Shown here in pieces: positions 49,390-60,228 of a stretch of DNA of 64,000 nucleotides. Where the stretch lies: assembly GCA_026018925.1 (NCBI GenBank), contig JAKSZU010000029.1, positions 14,311,778 to 14,375,777 on the forward strand, written 5' to 3'. Made by a program: the position numbers and the translations under genes. A model generated the notes under the pieces. That model made no database searches. It was not told where the DNA came from and was given only the letters and a program-made list of their open reading frames with translations. The stretch is from Tupaia tana. Taxonomy: Eukaryota; Chordata; Mammalia; Scandentia; Tupaiidae. Within the stretch, counting starts at the first letter, position 1. Each line of letters starts with the position of its first letter.

Positions 49390-49800
49390 TGTTGGCCGCC
49401 GCCATTGGCCGCCGAGCCAAGATGGCGCTGCTGGCTGCATAGGGAGGCGTGTACAAACAACTCCTTCTACAGCCAATCAGGACTTGCCTCGCACAGGTGA
49501 AGGAACTTGAGGGTGGAGCCGCCGGGAGGACCCTATATATACGGGGAGAAGCTAGCTAGCTGAGAAAGCTGCTGCAGAAAAGAAGGAAGAAGCTAGCTGG
49601 TAAAGAGAGAAGAAGCTAGCTGGCAAAGCTGAAGCTGGCTGAAGGGAGAAGCTAGCTGGTAAAGAGGAAAGAAGCTAGCTGGCTGAAGAAGCTGGTACCG
49701 GGGAGAAGCCAGCGAGAAAAGAGGAAACCTGTGAATAAAGACTGCGGGAGGAAGAACCGGGTGTTGTGCCGTCTCTGCGGCAGAAGAGGCGGCGCCGACA
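49390..49800 (+). repeat. 5' LTR of the 49.4-kb element
   Basis: TG..CA ends. CCAAT motif at 49472-49478, TATA box TATATATA at 49534-49541, AATAAA at 49734-49739. R/U5 is built of repeated AGCTAGCTGG and AAGCTGG motifs, giving many small palindromes. Confidence 0.93.
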
Positions 49801-49802
49801 AG

Positions 49803-49820
49803 TGGTGGCCCGTACGGGGA
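49803..49820 (+). promoter_or_regulatory. Primer-binding site, tRNA-Ile type
   Basis: TGGTGGCCCGTACGGGGA starts 2 bp after the 5' LTR. It is the complement of the 3' end of a mammalian tRNA-Ile(AAU), including CCA, as I know that tRNA: 18 of 18 positions. IAP elements are usually primed by tRNA-Phe, so this differs. Confidence 0.85.
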
Positions 49821-49859
49821 CAAAAACAAAAGAAGCTGGAACCTGTAAATAAGACTGCA

Positions 49860-50436
49860 GAAGGTTCAGAACCTCTGAGTCTGCAGGGGAGCTAGCTGGT
49901 ACCGGGCGGGTCCCGGAAGAAAGGTCTCGGTAAAGAGGCGGAAACCTGCAGATAAAGACTGCATGAGGAAGGACCGGAGAAGGTTCAGAACCTCCGAGTC
50001 TGCAGGGGAGCTAGCTGGTACCGGGCAGGTCCTGGAAGGAAGACCTCGGCAAAGAGGTGGAAACCTGCGGATAAAAGACTGTGTGAGGAAGGACCAGGTG
50101 CAGAAGGTTCAGAACCTCCCAGTCTGCAGGGCAGCTAGCTGGTACCGGGCGGGTCCCGGAGGGAAGACCTCGGCAAAGAGGCGGAAACCTGCGGATAAAA
50201 GACTGCGTGAGGAAGGACCAGGTGCAGAAGGTTCAGAACCTCCCAGTCTGCAGGGCAGCTAGCTGGTACCGGGCGGGTCCCGGAGGGAAGACCTCGGCAA
50301 AGAGGCGGAAACCTGCGGATAAAAGACTGCGTGAGGAAGAACCAGGTGCAGAAGGTTCAGAACCTCCCAGTCTGCAGGGCAGCTAGCTGGTACCGGGCGG
50401 GTCCCGGAAGGAAGACCTCGGCAAAGAGGTGGAAAA
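49860..50436 (+). repeat. 124-bp tandem repeat, about 4.7 copies
   Basis: GAAGGTTCAGAACCTC starts at 49860, 49979, 50103, 50227 and 50351, so units are 119, 124, 124 and 124 bp. Each includes AGCTAGCTGGTACCGGG, GAGGCGGAAACCTGCGGAT and AAGACTGCGTGAGGAAG. These resemble the LTR segment at about 49690-49760, so the unit probably arose from R/U5 duplication. The last units are nearly identical. Confidence 0.93.
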
Positions 50437-51217
50437 GGCTAAGAAGAAATTTTAAAGAAAGCTAAGAAATTTTAGAAATTTAAAGGACTAAGAAACTTAG
50501 AAGGATTAAGAAATTTATAGAAGGCTAAGAAATTTTAAAGGACTAAGAAACTTAGAAGGCTAAGAAACTTAGTAGGCTAAGAAATTTAAAGGACTAAGAA
50601 GAAACTTAGTAGGTTAAGAAATTTAAAGGACTAAGAAAGTTATAGAAGGCTAAGAAATTTATAGAAGGCTAAGAAATTTAAAGGATTAAGAAATTATTAA
50701 GAAATTTATAGAAGGCTAAGAAATTTAAAGGATTAAGAAATTATTAAGAAACTTATAGAAGGTTAAGAAATTTAAAGGACTAAGAAATTTATAGAAGGCT
50801 AAAGAAATTTATAGAAGGCTAAGAAATTTAAAGGATTAAGAAATTTATAGAAGGCTAAGAAATTTAAAGGACTAAGACTTAGAAGGCTAAGAAATTTAAA
50901 TGATTAAGAAATTTATAGAAGGCTAAGAAATTTAAAGGACTAAGAAACTTAGAAGGCTAAGAAGAAATTTAGAAAGTTAAGAAATTTAAAGGATTAAGAA
51001 ATTTATAGAAGGTTAAGAAATTTAAAGGACTAAGAAACTTAGAAGGCTAAGAAATTTATAGAAGGTTAAGAAATTTAAAGGACTAAGAAACTTAGAAGGC
51101 TAAGAAATTTATAGAAGGTTAAGAAATTTAAAGGACTAAGAAACTTAGAAGGCTAAGAAATTTAAAGGACTAAGAAGAAACTTAGAAGGCTAAGAAATTT
51201 ATTTTAAGGTTAGAAGA
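50437..51217 (+). repeat. C-poor AAGAAATTT tandem repeat
   Basis: About 780 bp of short units combining AAGAAATTTATAGAAGGCT and AAGAAATTTAAAGGACT, in mixed order and length. C occurs almost only in GGCT and GACT. It is flanked on both sides by AGACCTCGGCAAA (about 50414 and 51213), as if it grew inside a 124-bp unit. Confidence 0.95.
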
Positions 51218-51250
51218 CCTCGGCAAAAAGGCATCGGCCTTCTCCTGACA

Positions 51251-51268
51251 AAAACAAAAGGGGGGAAC
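51251..51268 (+). promoter_or_regulatory. Polypurine tract
   Basis: AAAACAAAAGGGGGGAAC directly precedes the 3' LTR, the expected site for plus-strand DNA priming. Confidence 0.9.
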
Positions 51269-51679
51269 TGTTGGCCGCCACCGTTGGCCGCCGAGCCAAG
51301 ATGGCGCTGCTGGCTGCATAGGGAGGTGTGTACAAACAACTCCTTCTACAGCCAATCAGGACTTGCCTCGCATAGGTGAAGGAACTTGAGGGTGGAGCCA
51401 CCGGGAGGACCCTATATATACGGGGAGAAGCTAGCTAGCTGAGAAAGCTGCTGCAGAAAAGAAGGAAGAAGCTAGCTGGTAAAGAGAGAAGAAGCTAGCT
51501 GGCAAAGCTGAAGCTGGCTGAAGGGAGAAGCTAGCTGGTAAAGAGGAAAGAAGCTAGCTGGCTGAAGAAGCTGGTACCGGGGAGAAGCCAGCGAGAAAAG
51601 AGGAAACCTGTGAATAAAGACTGCGGGAGGAAGAACTGGGTGTCCTGCTGTCTCTGAGGCAGAAGAGGCGGCGCCGACA
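51269..51679 (+). repeat. 3' LTR of the 49.4-kb element
   Basis: 411 bp, the same length as the 5' LTR. Differences include GCCGCCACCGTTGG versus GCCGCCGCCATTGG at the start and several near the end (ACTGGGTGTCCTGC versus ACCGGGTGTTGTGC). Confidence 0.93.
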
Positions 51680-52224
51680 TCCAGCGACATAGCCATTACG
51701 CTAACTGCTGGTTCCCTGAATGTATTTTTATGAAAGGCTTCACTGTACTGACTCCATCCTGTCTCCTCCCCTCTGTGGACTCCTCACGCTATCTACCTAA
51801 CCAGCTTACTCCTCTCTCATCAGGATCCTGTAGCAGAGCTGGAAGCTAACCTCCATTGTGAACTCTATATTGGAAACTTACTTTCTCCTTTTTGTGTAAA
51901 CAAGAGTGATTGACATTCCTGTTGTACTAAATAACCTGAAACCCCCTACCTTGAGAACTTCCTTAGTGATAAGCTCCTTGCCCCAAGCCATGAAGCGCAT
52001 TAAGATTCCATTGTGTTTTGGCAAAGGACTAGAAAGTGCCCTTAGTAATTATTATTAACCTGCTTGACCTGGCTTCTGTGACTGCTTTCCATTGGAATCC
52101 CCTCTCCCTTTCTTCTCCGCCCCCTCGTCAATGGTTACTGTTCCCGCCACATCAACATCAACGCAAATGTGCTTTTTGCCTTTACAAGCACCCTTCTCCC
52201 TACACTGGGGGCTGCGGGGTCTTT

Positions 52225-52494
52225 TTTTTTTTTTTTTTTTTTTTTTGAGGTTTTTCCTATAGAGCACGTGCCCTCATCAGACAGACAGAGACATAGAGAC
52301 AGAAAGCGAGAAATCACCCCCCAGGGTGGATGGCCACACCGCAATCCTTTCTCCTCCATTCTCCTCTTGGGATCTTGGGCACACACGCACACGCGCTCAG
52401 CGTGAGTTTTAAGCCACTGGGTTCAGAATGCATACCATGGTCGACTACGTGGGAGTCCAGCGACATAGCCATTATGCTAACTGCTGGTTCCCAA
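52225..52494 (-). mobile_element. Young tRNA SINE with long T-run
   Basis: Reverse full-length copy. GGGGCTGCGGGGTCTTT (about 52208-52224) and GGGGCTGTGGGGTCTTT (52495-52511) are the duplication. Confidence 0.95.
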
Positions 52495-52547
52495 GGGGCT
52501 GTGGGGTCTTTGAGAGACACAAGAGCTCCCGCAGTCGCTGGTAATAA

Positions 52548-53108
52548 TGTTACCAAACTCAAATCAGGTTCGCTCACCCAAGCACTATAAAACCAAGCCA
52601 TAGGCACAGGGTGTGATGAAGGGAAAGTACAGCTTTATTGCAAAGCACAAAGCAAGGAGAACGGGCAGCTCATGCTGAAAAGACCTGGTCTCCCGGAGAT
52701 GTTCCCCACATGCGTTTTTAAGGGCAAAATTAGGGGCAGAGGTCCCAGGCACATGATCAGTTCAGTGATTGGTTTAAGAGGGCATGATCAGCTCGTGGGC
52801 ATTCTCGATTGGTGAGGCCTTAGATAATCAAATTCCTCTTCAGGTGTCTGGAACCATTCAGCCTGGAGTCTCTGAGCTCACAACCAGCAGTTTCCAGTCT
52901 ACAAAACATCTTACATATTGAAATGAAAACCTTCTTTCCTTTAAGTGAGAGTTGTAGAGGTCAAATGGCCCTCACTCATGGTCCATGTTGGTCATTATCA
53001 TAACCAAAGTCTGAAGACTTACTCCTTACTCTGGGCCATTACAATGCAAATGGACTTTATATTTCAAGAACCCTAGAAAATATATTAGGGGGTTCTTGCT
53101 CTGTTCCA
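52548..53108 (-). repeat. 3' LTR of the minus-strand provirus
   Basis: 561 bp, TG..CA ended on the minus strand (plus: TGTTACCAAACTC to GCTCTGTTCCA). Polyadenylation signal AATAAA on the minus strand at 52634-52639. It is followed inward by GTCCCCCCTATTC, the complement of the polypurine tract. Confidence 0.92.
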
Positions 53109-55179
53109 GTCCCCCCTATTCTTAGAAAAATCTCTCAATCCTGAGGGAAAATGGGCGACAACCGATCTGGCTGCTACTTGCTGAATGAGGACGTAGTTTC
53201 AGAGGTCAGGATTGAAGGAAATAGCATGCATTTATTTCAAAATACTCAGAATTTTCCCTTTAGCTTTTTAATATTATTATGCTAGCACTAGCTTCTACCT
53301 TTATATTTTCAAATCTGAAAGCACATTTAATTAAGATATAAAACAAGACAGCAAAGTGGCTGATGAGGACAGAAGTCTGACTGCATTTTCCTATTTTTCA
53401 AAATCCTTTCCAGGGGGCCTGGAGGGAGTCATGCCCACAAACATTAAAAGACCATTTTGACAGGAGTCTTCCATATTCTGTCCCTGCAGTAGCATCTCTG
53501 TGATATATATTAAGTCTCCTCATCTCTGTTAAAGTACATTCTTTTCTGATTTCACCACCCTTCCTTTTTAATCACCAACTTAAAAACTTTAAAACCCACC
53601 TATAACTTATAAGACCCCCTCCCATTCCACATGTCCTATCTTTTGGGACCAGGCCAATAGAAAAACTCTTCATGCTTCATTAAATTCCAAACTTAGTCTC
53701 TTGCTCTCAAAATCAAATAAAAGGAACCCCTGTACCTGATCACCCCAAGAAAAGCATGTTTTACCTCCTCTCTGGGCCGAGGTCACTCATATTTTACTTA
53801 GAAATAAACTGCATTATTATTTTTGCAGAGTTGGTTTATTTATATCAATACTAGCCTATTTTTATCAGTAGCCAGGTAGCTTAGTACTTTTTCTACCTAA
53901 GATTTGTAAGTGCAACATGAAATGTTGTCATCCTGCAAAACTCTTCTTTAATAAGCCAAGACATAATTCAAAACTGTTTTATGGCCTAAGACAAATTTTG
54001 CCAATGAAATACAGTGAAAATAAAAGGCTGAGGTGATCCAAAAGAATTTTCTGGCCTGTTGTTAGCATTTATACTCATTATACACCCACCAGTTATTGTG
54101 GTGATTTGGGGAGTCTATCCAATTGATCATCCTAAGTGTGTAAAATTTGAAGAAAAGCAGTTTTAACTTTAATGAATCAAAATTTTAAAATGTGAAAAAA
54201 CTTGCTTAAGACTTAAAGCCAGAAAATGAAGAATTCTGTCCAACCAGTTGGTAGATACTAAAAACTCAAAAAACAAATATGTACGAAGCTAAAATCTAGT
54301 AAGAAGTGCACTGTAGTTTTTTCAAGAAACATTTTTCTTCTTTCCATTTCTCCTTTTACCAAAAAAAAGCATAGTAAAACTTATTTGCAAAAAAATAAGT
54401 TTAGTCTTAATTTGGCCTGTTATTTGCACTAAGTCCAATAAGAACACTAATTAATTTAGTTGGCTTTGCTGGAACCTTCTATAAGGAACTTCAGATTAGA
54501 CTCTTTAAGAAGCCTCCCAAGGCTCCTGAGCCAAGTCAGGAATTCACCATCTGACTGTGCCTTTAAGTACCTGTACTTAGAAGTTTTGGAGCCTGTCAGG
54601 AAGTGACATTCTTTACTTACCTGCCAGGCAGAGGCAGAACTGCTTGTGGTACCAGGCAATCTTTCCAAGAGCAACTGTTGGCTTCATTAAAATCAACCTT
54701 AGTTCCTTAGCTTTCTGGTCATATTTTCAGATATGACATGACAGTCAAAGCCCTGGAAATAACCCGTGTTTCCAATTTCTGATGCAAGGCAACAAGTATT
54801 ATTGAACTTATGCAAACAACCATACTGTCACAAAATAAGAATGCTCACCTATATTCTATATTCTCCAATTCCAGGGGATCAGAAAAAGAAAATGTTACAA
54901 CCTCAAAAGGAAAAAAAGAAAAAAAAAACTTAAATTGCTGAACCTATCAACAGCTCAAGAAGACAAAAATTCTTATATCTGGAAGACAAAGCATAGAAGA
55001 AAATCAGTAATGTTTTAGTCAAAAATCAAAAAATTCTATTTCACCACTTCAGTCTCATGAAATTAATCTCTTTGGTTGAGTTTGCAGTGTTACTATGGTC
55101 CAATCTTTCCATTTTAGTCCTGGAAGTTCAGAGATACAATCTGAAAATTATCAAAAAAACCTATATCTAAGAGTATTTT

Positions 55180-55370
55180 ATTGGGGCAAGCAGGTGATGT
55201 GGTGGCCAAGGTACTGGACTCCCACAGCCATGATCACAGTTTGAGTCCCAGACCTGGTGGCCTGCCCCCTCACTATCCCTACTGAGATAGGGATATCTAT
55301 ATCAATTTGACTCTACTCAAATCAAATAGTAACAATAATGATAAATAAATCTACATAAACAATTCTTTAA
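55180..55370 (+). mobile_element. Short-form tRNA SINE
   Basis: GGGGCAAGCAGGTGATGTGG head, CAGTTTGAGTCCCAGACC, CTACTCAAATCAAATAG, ATAAATAAATC tail. Confidence 0.8.
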
Positions 55371-58300
55371 AGAGTACTTATCAGAGTCTTTTTCACTAAT
55401 TTCCTAAAAAGAGGCAATTTTGGATTATAGCTTATTACAAAATGTTTTAGAAAGAGCATTACAATAAAGCATTTTAACTATAGACAACAAAACTTAAAAT
55501 GGCCCTTGTTCAAGATCTGATTTTACCAAAACCCAAAATAGACAAATTTGATCATTTCTGTGACAAGCTACATTAGAACTATTTAGCATTACAAGTATGA
55601 CTAATAATATACTAATATATAACAGATATTTAAGAATCTCATACAATTTTGGAACACCCATTGACACAAATTTGTATATAGAGAGCTAAACACCATTTCA
55701 TATTTGACAGTATTTCCCATATAATTTCAACATGTCAGAAAGTCTAATCTGTCTCTCTCAGACATCCAAGGGCCCTGTTAAGAATTTTCAAAAATTAGTT
55801 TAAGGTAAAAACTTAAACTGGAACTGAAATTTGACATGGGATGTCTGGCAAATATCAAAGGTTTACAACACTTAATTAAAGCGGGATCAGGGCACTGTGA
55901 CTATCTCTTGTTTACTTAACCAAAGTGACAATTAAAAATTTCAAACTATAGCCATAAAAAACCCGCTCTCTAATGGATTAGAATCAGACTTTTTGACTAC
56001 AGTAGGTAGATAACCTGATAAAGACAGCATAAGTCACACAGAATTCTTTCTTATACTTAGAAGTTTTTTTTTTTTTTAAATCTACTTACTTTGTTACTAT
56101 TACATAAAAACAAAACAAATTTTAGTCTTTAACAGAGTTTGGGATAAGTTTAGTCAATTTAGGTAGTTTTACCTTAAGATTCCACATTTCCTTTTTCCCA
56201 ACTTTTTATATTTATTTAGTTTTATCTATATTTTCTTTTTCATTCACTTACTCTAAAACAAATTTCAAACATCCTCCACATTAGACAATCCTCTTGAAAA
56301 AAAAAAAAAAAACACACTCTCACATCTATTTTCATTTCCTGTTCACCAAAAATCATCTTAATTTTCTCTGTATATTTTGAGTACATAATTATTTCTCTAA
56401 TTTCTAGCTTTAGTTACCATTATCCTGAAATTTTAACATCCATTTTTATAATATCTAGAAATATTTTCTTACAACACAAGTTAACAGAGCAAATTACATT
56501 TCAGACTTATGCCATATAAAACATGGTGTCAAAGTATATACAACACTTAAACTTAGAAATAACTCAAGCAATTCATTATTATAACTTAACATACCATGCC
56601 TTTAAAATTTAAACTATGTAGAAAAATGTAAAATTATGACAAGTTCAATTACATTTACTCCATTTACATTTACCCAATTTGTTTTTAACCATTATATTTG
56701 AGTTACTTATGAAAAAACAAGGCTATTTATTTAAGGTGCTTTACTTTGAAGTAAAGGAAAACCAACCTAGCCTTATATCATCTAGTCTCATCTTATCTAA
56801 AGACTGAATTACCAGACACAACAGAGTTCTCCTTTTCCTCAGTTTTTTTGTAACCTAACCTAACCTTGGTCCATGTAGCACCAAGAATGGCCATTGATGA
56901 CAGAGGCCATTTGGGCCCTTGATTCACATGCTAACAGTTCTGAGATATTTTGGTTCATATTTAACAATTCTAAATCAGCTTTAAAGATTTTTTACACAAG
57001 TCACGTGAACTTGAATAGTATTTGAGCATATTTTAACCTATAAGCGTGCATTTAAATAAATTTGGTACCACATACAAACATACACATAGACACAACATAC
57101 CACACATATGTGTACACACATATAATACAGAGTCAAATAATTATAGCTTTTATCTTAGAATTTTAGCCAAGAGACTACAAAACTCATTAGTTTGAAAGTA
57201 CAATATGAGTCAAACTGCATCACTACCTGGAACAAGTTAGTTTATTCTCACATATAGCTCAAGTCTTCTATTCAATTCTGGAAGGCAGATTAGGAAATTT
57301 GCACTTTAAAGACAAAGAATACTGAAAAATAAATACTAAGGGAACATAAATTGTAGAAATTTCTTGTACTATTTTATTAAGTATGCAGATGGTGTAGGAA
57401 CTACTTAACACATACACTCAGATTAGACAGGTGACTAACGGAAGAGTTTCTTGATTTATTTAGGAAGTTACTTCTCTTAACAAATTGCCATTTGCTGTCA
57501 GTTTGTCTGACTGAATCAGACATGTAAGACTTGTTTCTAACAAAAGCATGTAAAGAAAACAAAAATAAAGAAAGCCAATTTCATATGGTAATTAGCATAT
57601 AACCAAAGATCAAATGTCCACTCACTGTATAAACATAACACTTGGTATCCCAAAAGCTGAAGTGATCAATCAGTTTAATGCAAAAGAGTACAGGCTCCAG
57701 ACCAGAGAGAAAACACATGAAAATAATAAAGTCCTAAAGAACTAATTGCAGTTAGCGAGATTCAAGGAAAAAGGGTTCGGTCAATTGAAATGTGGTCATA
57801 AAAAATAGGATCCAAGAGAGAAACAGAAGCTTCACAAGTGGATGGCCAGCAAATCAGTTTCTAGTTAGGCTGACTTATCTATAAGAACTCTTCAAGAAAA
57901 TTCATTTCATATCTATCATCATGAATTTTTAGCCAGGCAAACAGCAAACATAACTAAATGTACACACACAAATGTGTGTGTATACATATACACACACACT
58001 TTTACCAGGTTTTGAATATAGAATAGAATTTAAACCAAGTTATAACTGAACCAAGAAAACAAGATCCAGATTACTTCCAAAGATAGGGTAAAGAACAGAT
58101 TAGAGGCCTCTTGAGAGCAGAGGTTGCTCAGTGACTGACCTAGACCCAAAACAAAGGCTTTTTCCAGGCAGCACCTTCTTCCAGGAAAAGGATGAGATAA
58201 TGGCTTTCATAGCCTAAAGCTTCTAGACAAAGAATCTCCTGACCTTTATACCCACTCCAAAATTAGGAAAGTAATTGGACCCACCCAGTATGTACCCCTC

Positions 58301-58651
58301 TCCACTAGGAGGGGCAGAAGCCCCACCTCAAACAGGTCTGGACTAAGCCCTTCCTGTCCCAAAGAAAAACTCCTTATCACAATTCTTCCTTGGCAATCCA
58401 CTTTCGGGAAGTCCTCCCTTCTTGGAAACTCCCCACTTTGCCATAGCTACTCTTCTGTGTCTGTGACTAATTCTTCCTAAGTGTGGGACAAGAACATGTG
58501 TCTCACTGCAAGTGAGGGCCCAATTACTCCTGTGCCCCTTGTTCCTGCATCACTAGGCCTGTGTTCTGATCTCCTTAGGACAAATGACACAGAAATAGAG
58601 ACCATATCTAGGTGGGAAGAAAGAGGTAAGTACTCGTCACAGAAAAACACT

Positions 58652-58895
58652 ATGGGGGCCAGCAAATGGTGCAATAGCTACATAGATAGACTCTCACATG
58701 GCCCACCACTATTCGAGTCGGCTTCAAAATCCCACTGGGCACATGTGTGTGCACAGCCCAGATCCCAAGAACAGAATAGAGAAGGGATTTAGCATGGCCA
58801 TCCCCCCTGGGGGGGTTATTCTGTACTGTCTCTGTCTTTCTCTCCAGAGAGTACATGTGCCTTAAGGCAAAAAAACCTCTCAGAAAAAAAAAATG
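58652..58895 (+). mobile_element. tRNA SINE
   Basis: GGGGGCCAGCAAATGGTGCA head, CTATTCGAGTCGG, CCCCCCTGGGGGGGTTATTC, TGCCTTAAGGCAAAAAAACC, A-tail. Confidence 0.85.
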
Positions 58896-60205
58896 AAAAG
58901 AAAAAACACTATGATCACTATAGCCGGGGGACTATTTCATACAAATCCTTTTCTCCCACTAATCTTCATCTAGAAAAGAAACTAAACAGTGATCTTTACC
59001 ATCTATTGAACTGAATTCCACAGAAAGCAGGAGTCCTACTACTAAGATGTTCTTCCATTTTTGCTGACTTGTCAGATCCTAAGTTCTCTTGGCTGTGACT
59101 TTGGAAAGAGCAGAGCAGCTTTGGTTTACTCCATACACCACGCTAAATCTATGGTAGCCACGTGCCCTAAGGTTCACTGAAAAATCACTGACAGAGGAAA
59201 AGGAAAGGCACACAGAGACACAGGAAAAGGCACACAGACATTTAACTTACACTGTCCAGTGGGACCCACAAACTGCTCCTTTAAGAAAAGCCAATCTACT
59301 GGAAGTTGTACACTCAAGGGAAAAAGAGGTCTGGAGTTGTGCTACAAAAGGGTGGGGGAAGAGAATGCAAAGAACCTAGCCTTCCTAGGTCAGAGTCACA
59401 CTTCTAATCTCTTTCCCCCATTTTAAAGACTATTAACATCTGCTGTTGACTCTACTGATATAAATGAATCCACATTTCTTTCACAGAGGGTTAATGAGCA
59501 GACCCTCTAATTAAAATTCTAAACATGTTACTTTTAATTTTCCCACAAAATGATTAGAAAGTTACTTACCTAATGTAAACACCCATTCTTTGTCCCCTGT
59601 TCCCTGAATCCTAGAGAACTCTGGGGCCAGATAATGTTATGAGAGTTATCTTTATTTAGAATGATAGTTCAAAGTCCCAATTCTACAAAATATACCCTAA
59701 GGGCTACAAGATGGAATAGAGCTCTCTTTCAGTTTCCCGTAATGATGTCCTATTCACGGTCAGTTCAAACAAAACATAAAATCAAATGTACAAGCTACCA
59801 AATTTCCACACGGTCTCTCAAGGCTTCTTGACCCTGTATCCAAAGGGGGAGATCACACCAAACAAACGTCCTGTCAAAGCAGAAACCAAACGTCTAAAGG
59901 GAGGCTTATAGCTACTCTTTAGCTAAATGGAGGAAAACCCACCAAAGATCTACAGGGAAAGATAGGTCTTGGTGTCGTCACACACGAGTCCCGCAACTTA
60001 CCAGACGTCTATCAAATCCAATCCAATGCCGCGTTTTCTTCACCACAAAACTAAAATCGCCGTGGGTCAATGGCGCCTGGTCGGCGGCCAATCACCCAGG
60101 ACTGTCCCTGAGACAAGGTGCTCAGGCAGCTGCAGGACAAGTTCTGAGGGTGGCCATCGGCCAAGGGTCGCTTTACCTTGGGCGAGACGCCAACGCAGGA
60201 CCTTA

Positions 60206-60223
60206 ATCCCATCTGGGTCACCA
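60206..60223 (-). promoter_or_regulatory. Probable primer-binding site of the provirus
   Basis: On the minus strand TGGTGACCCAGATGGGAT starts 5 bases after the 5' LTR. The first nine bases fit the 3' end of tRNA-Trp and about 16 of 19 match overall from my knowledge of that tRNA. The tRNA assignment is uncertain. Confidence 0.6.
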
Positions 60224-60228
60224 AAAAC

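Larger units (their letters stand above)
49390..51679 (+). mobile_element. Non-coding class II-like LTR retrotransposon
   Basis: A complete small element of 2290 bp: 5' LTR 49390-49800, primer-binding site 49803-49820, repeat-filled interior, polypurine tract 51251-51268, 3' LTR 51269-51679. TCCAGC is duplicated at 49384-49389 and 51680-51685. A 6-bp duplication is typical of class II (betaretrovirus-like, including IAP) elements. The LTR shares with IAP LTRs a TGTTGG start, an AAGATGGCGCTG motif and AGCCAATCAGG. There is no gag, pro, pol or env: the only frames (such as 49963-50262) are tandem repeat. It would need proteins from a relative. By eye the two LTRs differ at about 10 of 411 positions. 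Confidence 0.92.
49161..51716 (-). mobile_element. Young tRNA SINE split by an LTR retrotransposon
   Basis: The SINE occupies 49161-49389 and resumes at 51686-51716 (GACATAGCCATTACG..CTGGTTCCC). Its own duplication TGAATGTATTTTT lies at 49148-49160 and 51717-51729. Everything between belongs to the later LTR element. Confidence 0.95.
53125..60200 (-). other. Provirus interior, non-coding
   Basis: AT-rich, with few frames over 60 codons. 54150-55060 matches the separate fragment at 3298-3600. 57960-57997 holds a TG/CA microsatellite. 58100-58460 is GC-richer with no recognised product. The leader 59570-60200 is GC-richer near the primer-binding site. Confidence 0.7.

Noticed and set aside
54456..54674. 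Possible retroviral protein fragment on the minus strand of the provirus
   Set aside because: 72 codons with no retroviral motif. Chance is a sufficient explanation.
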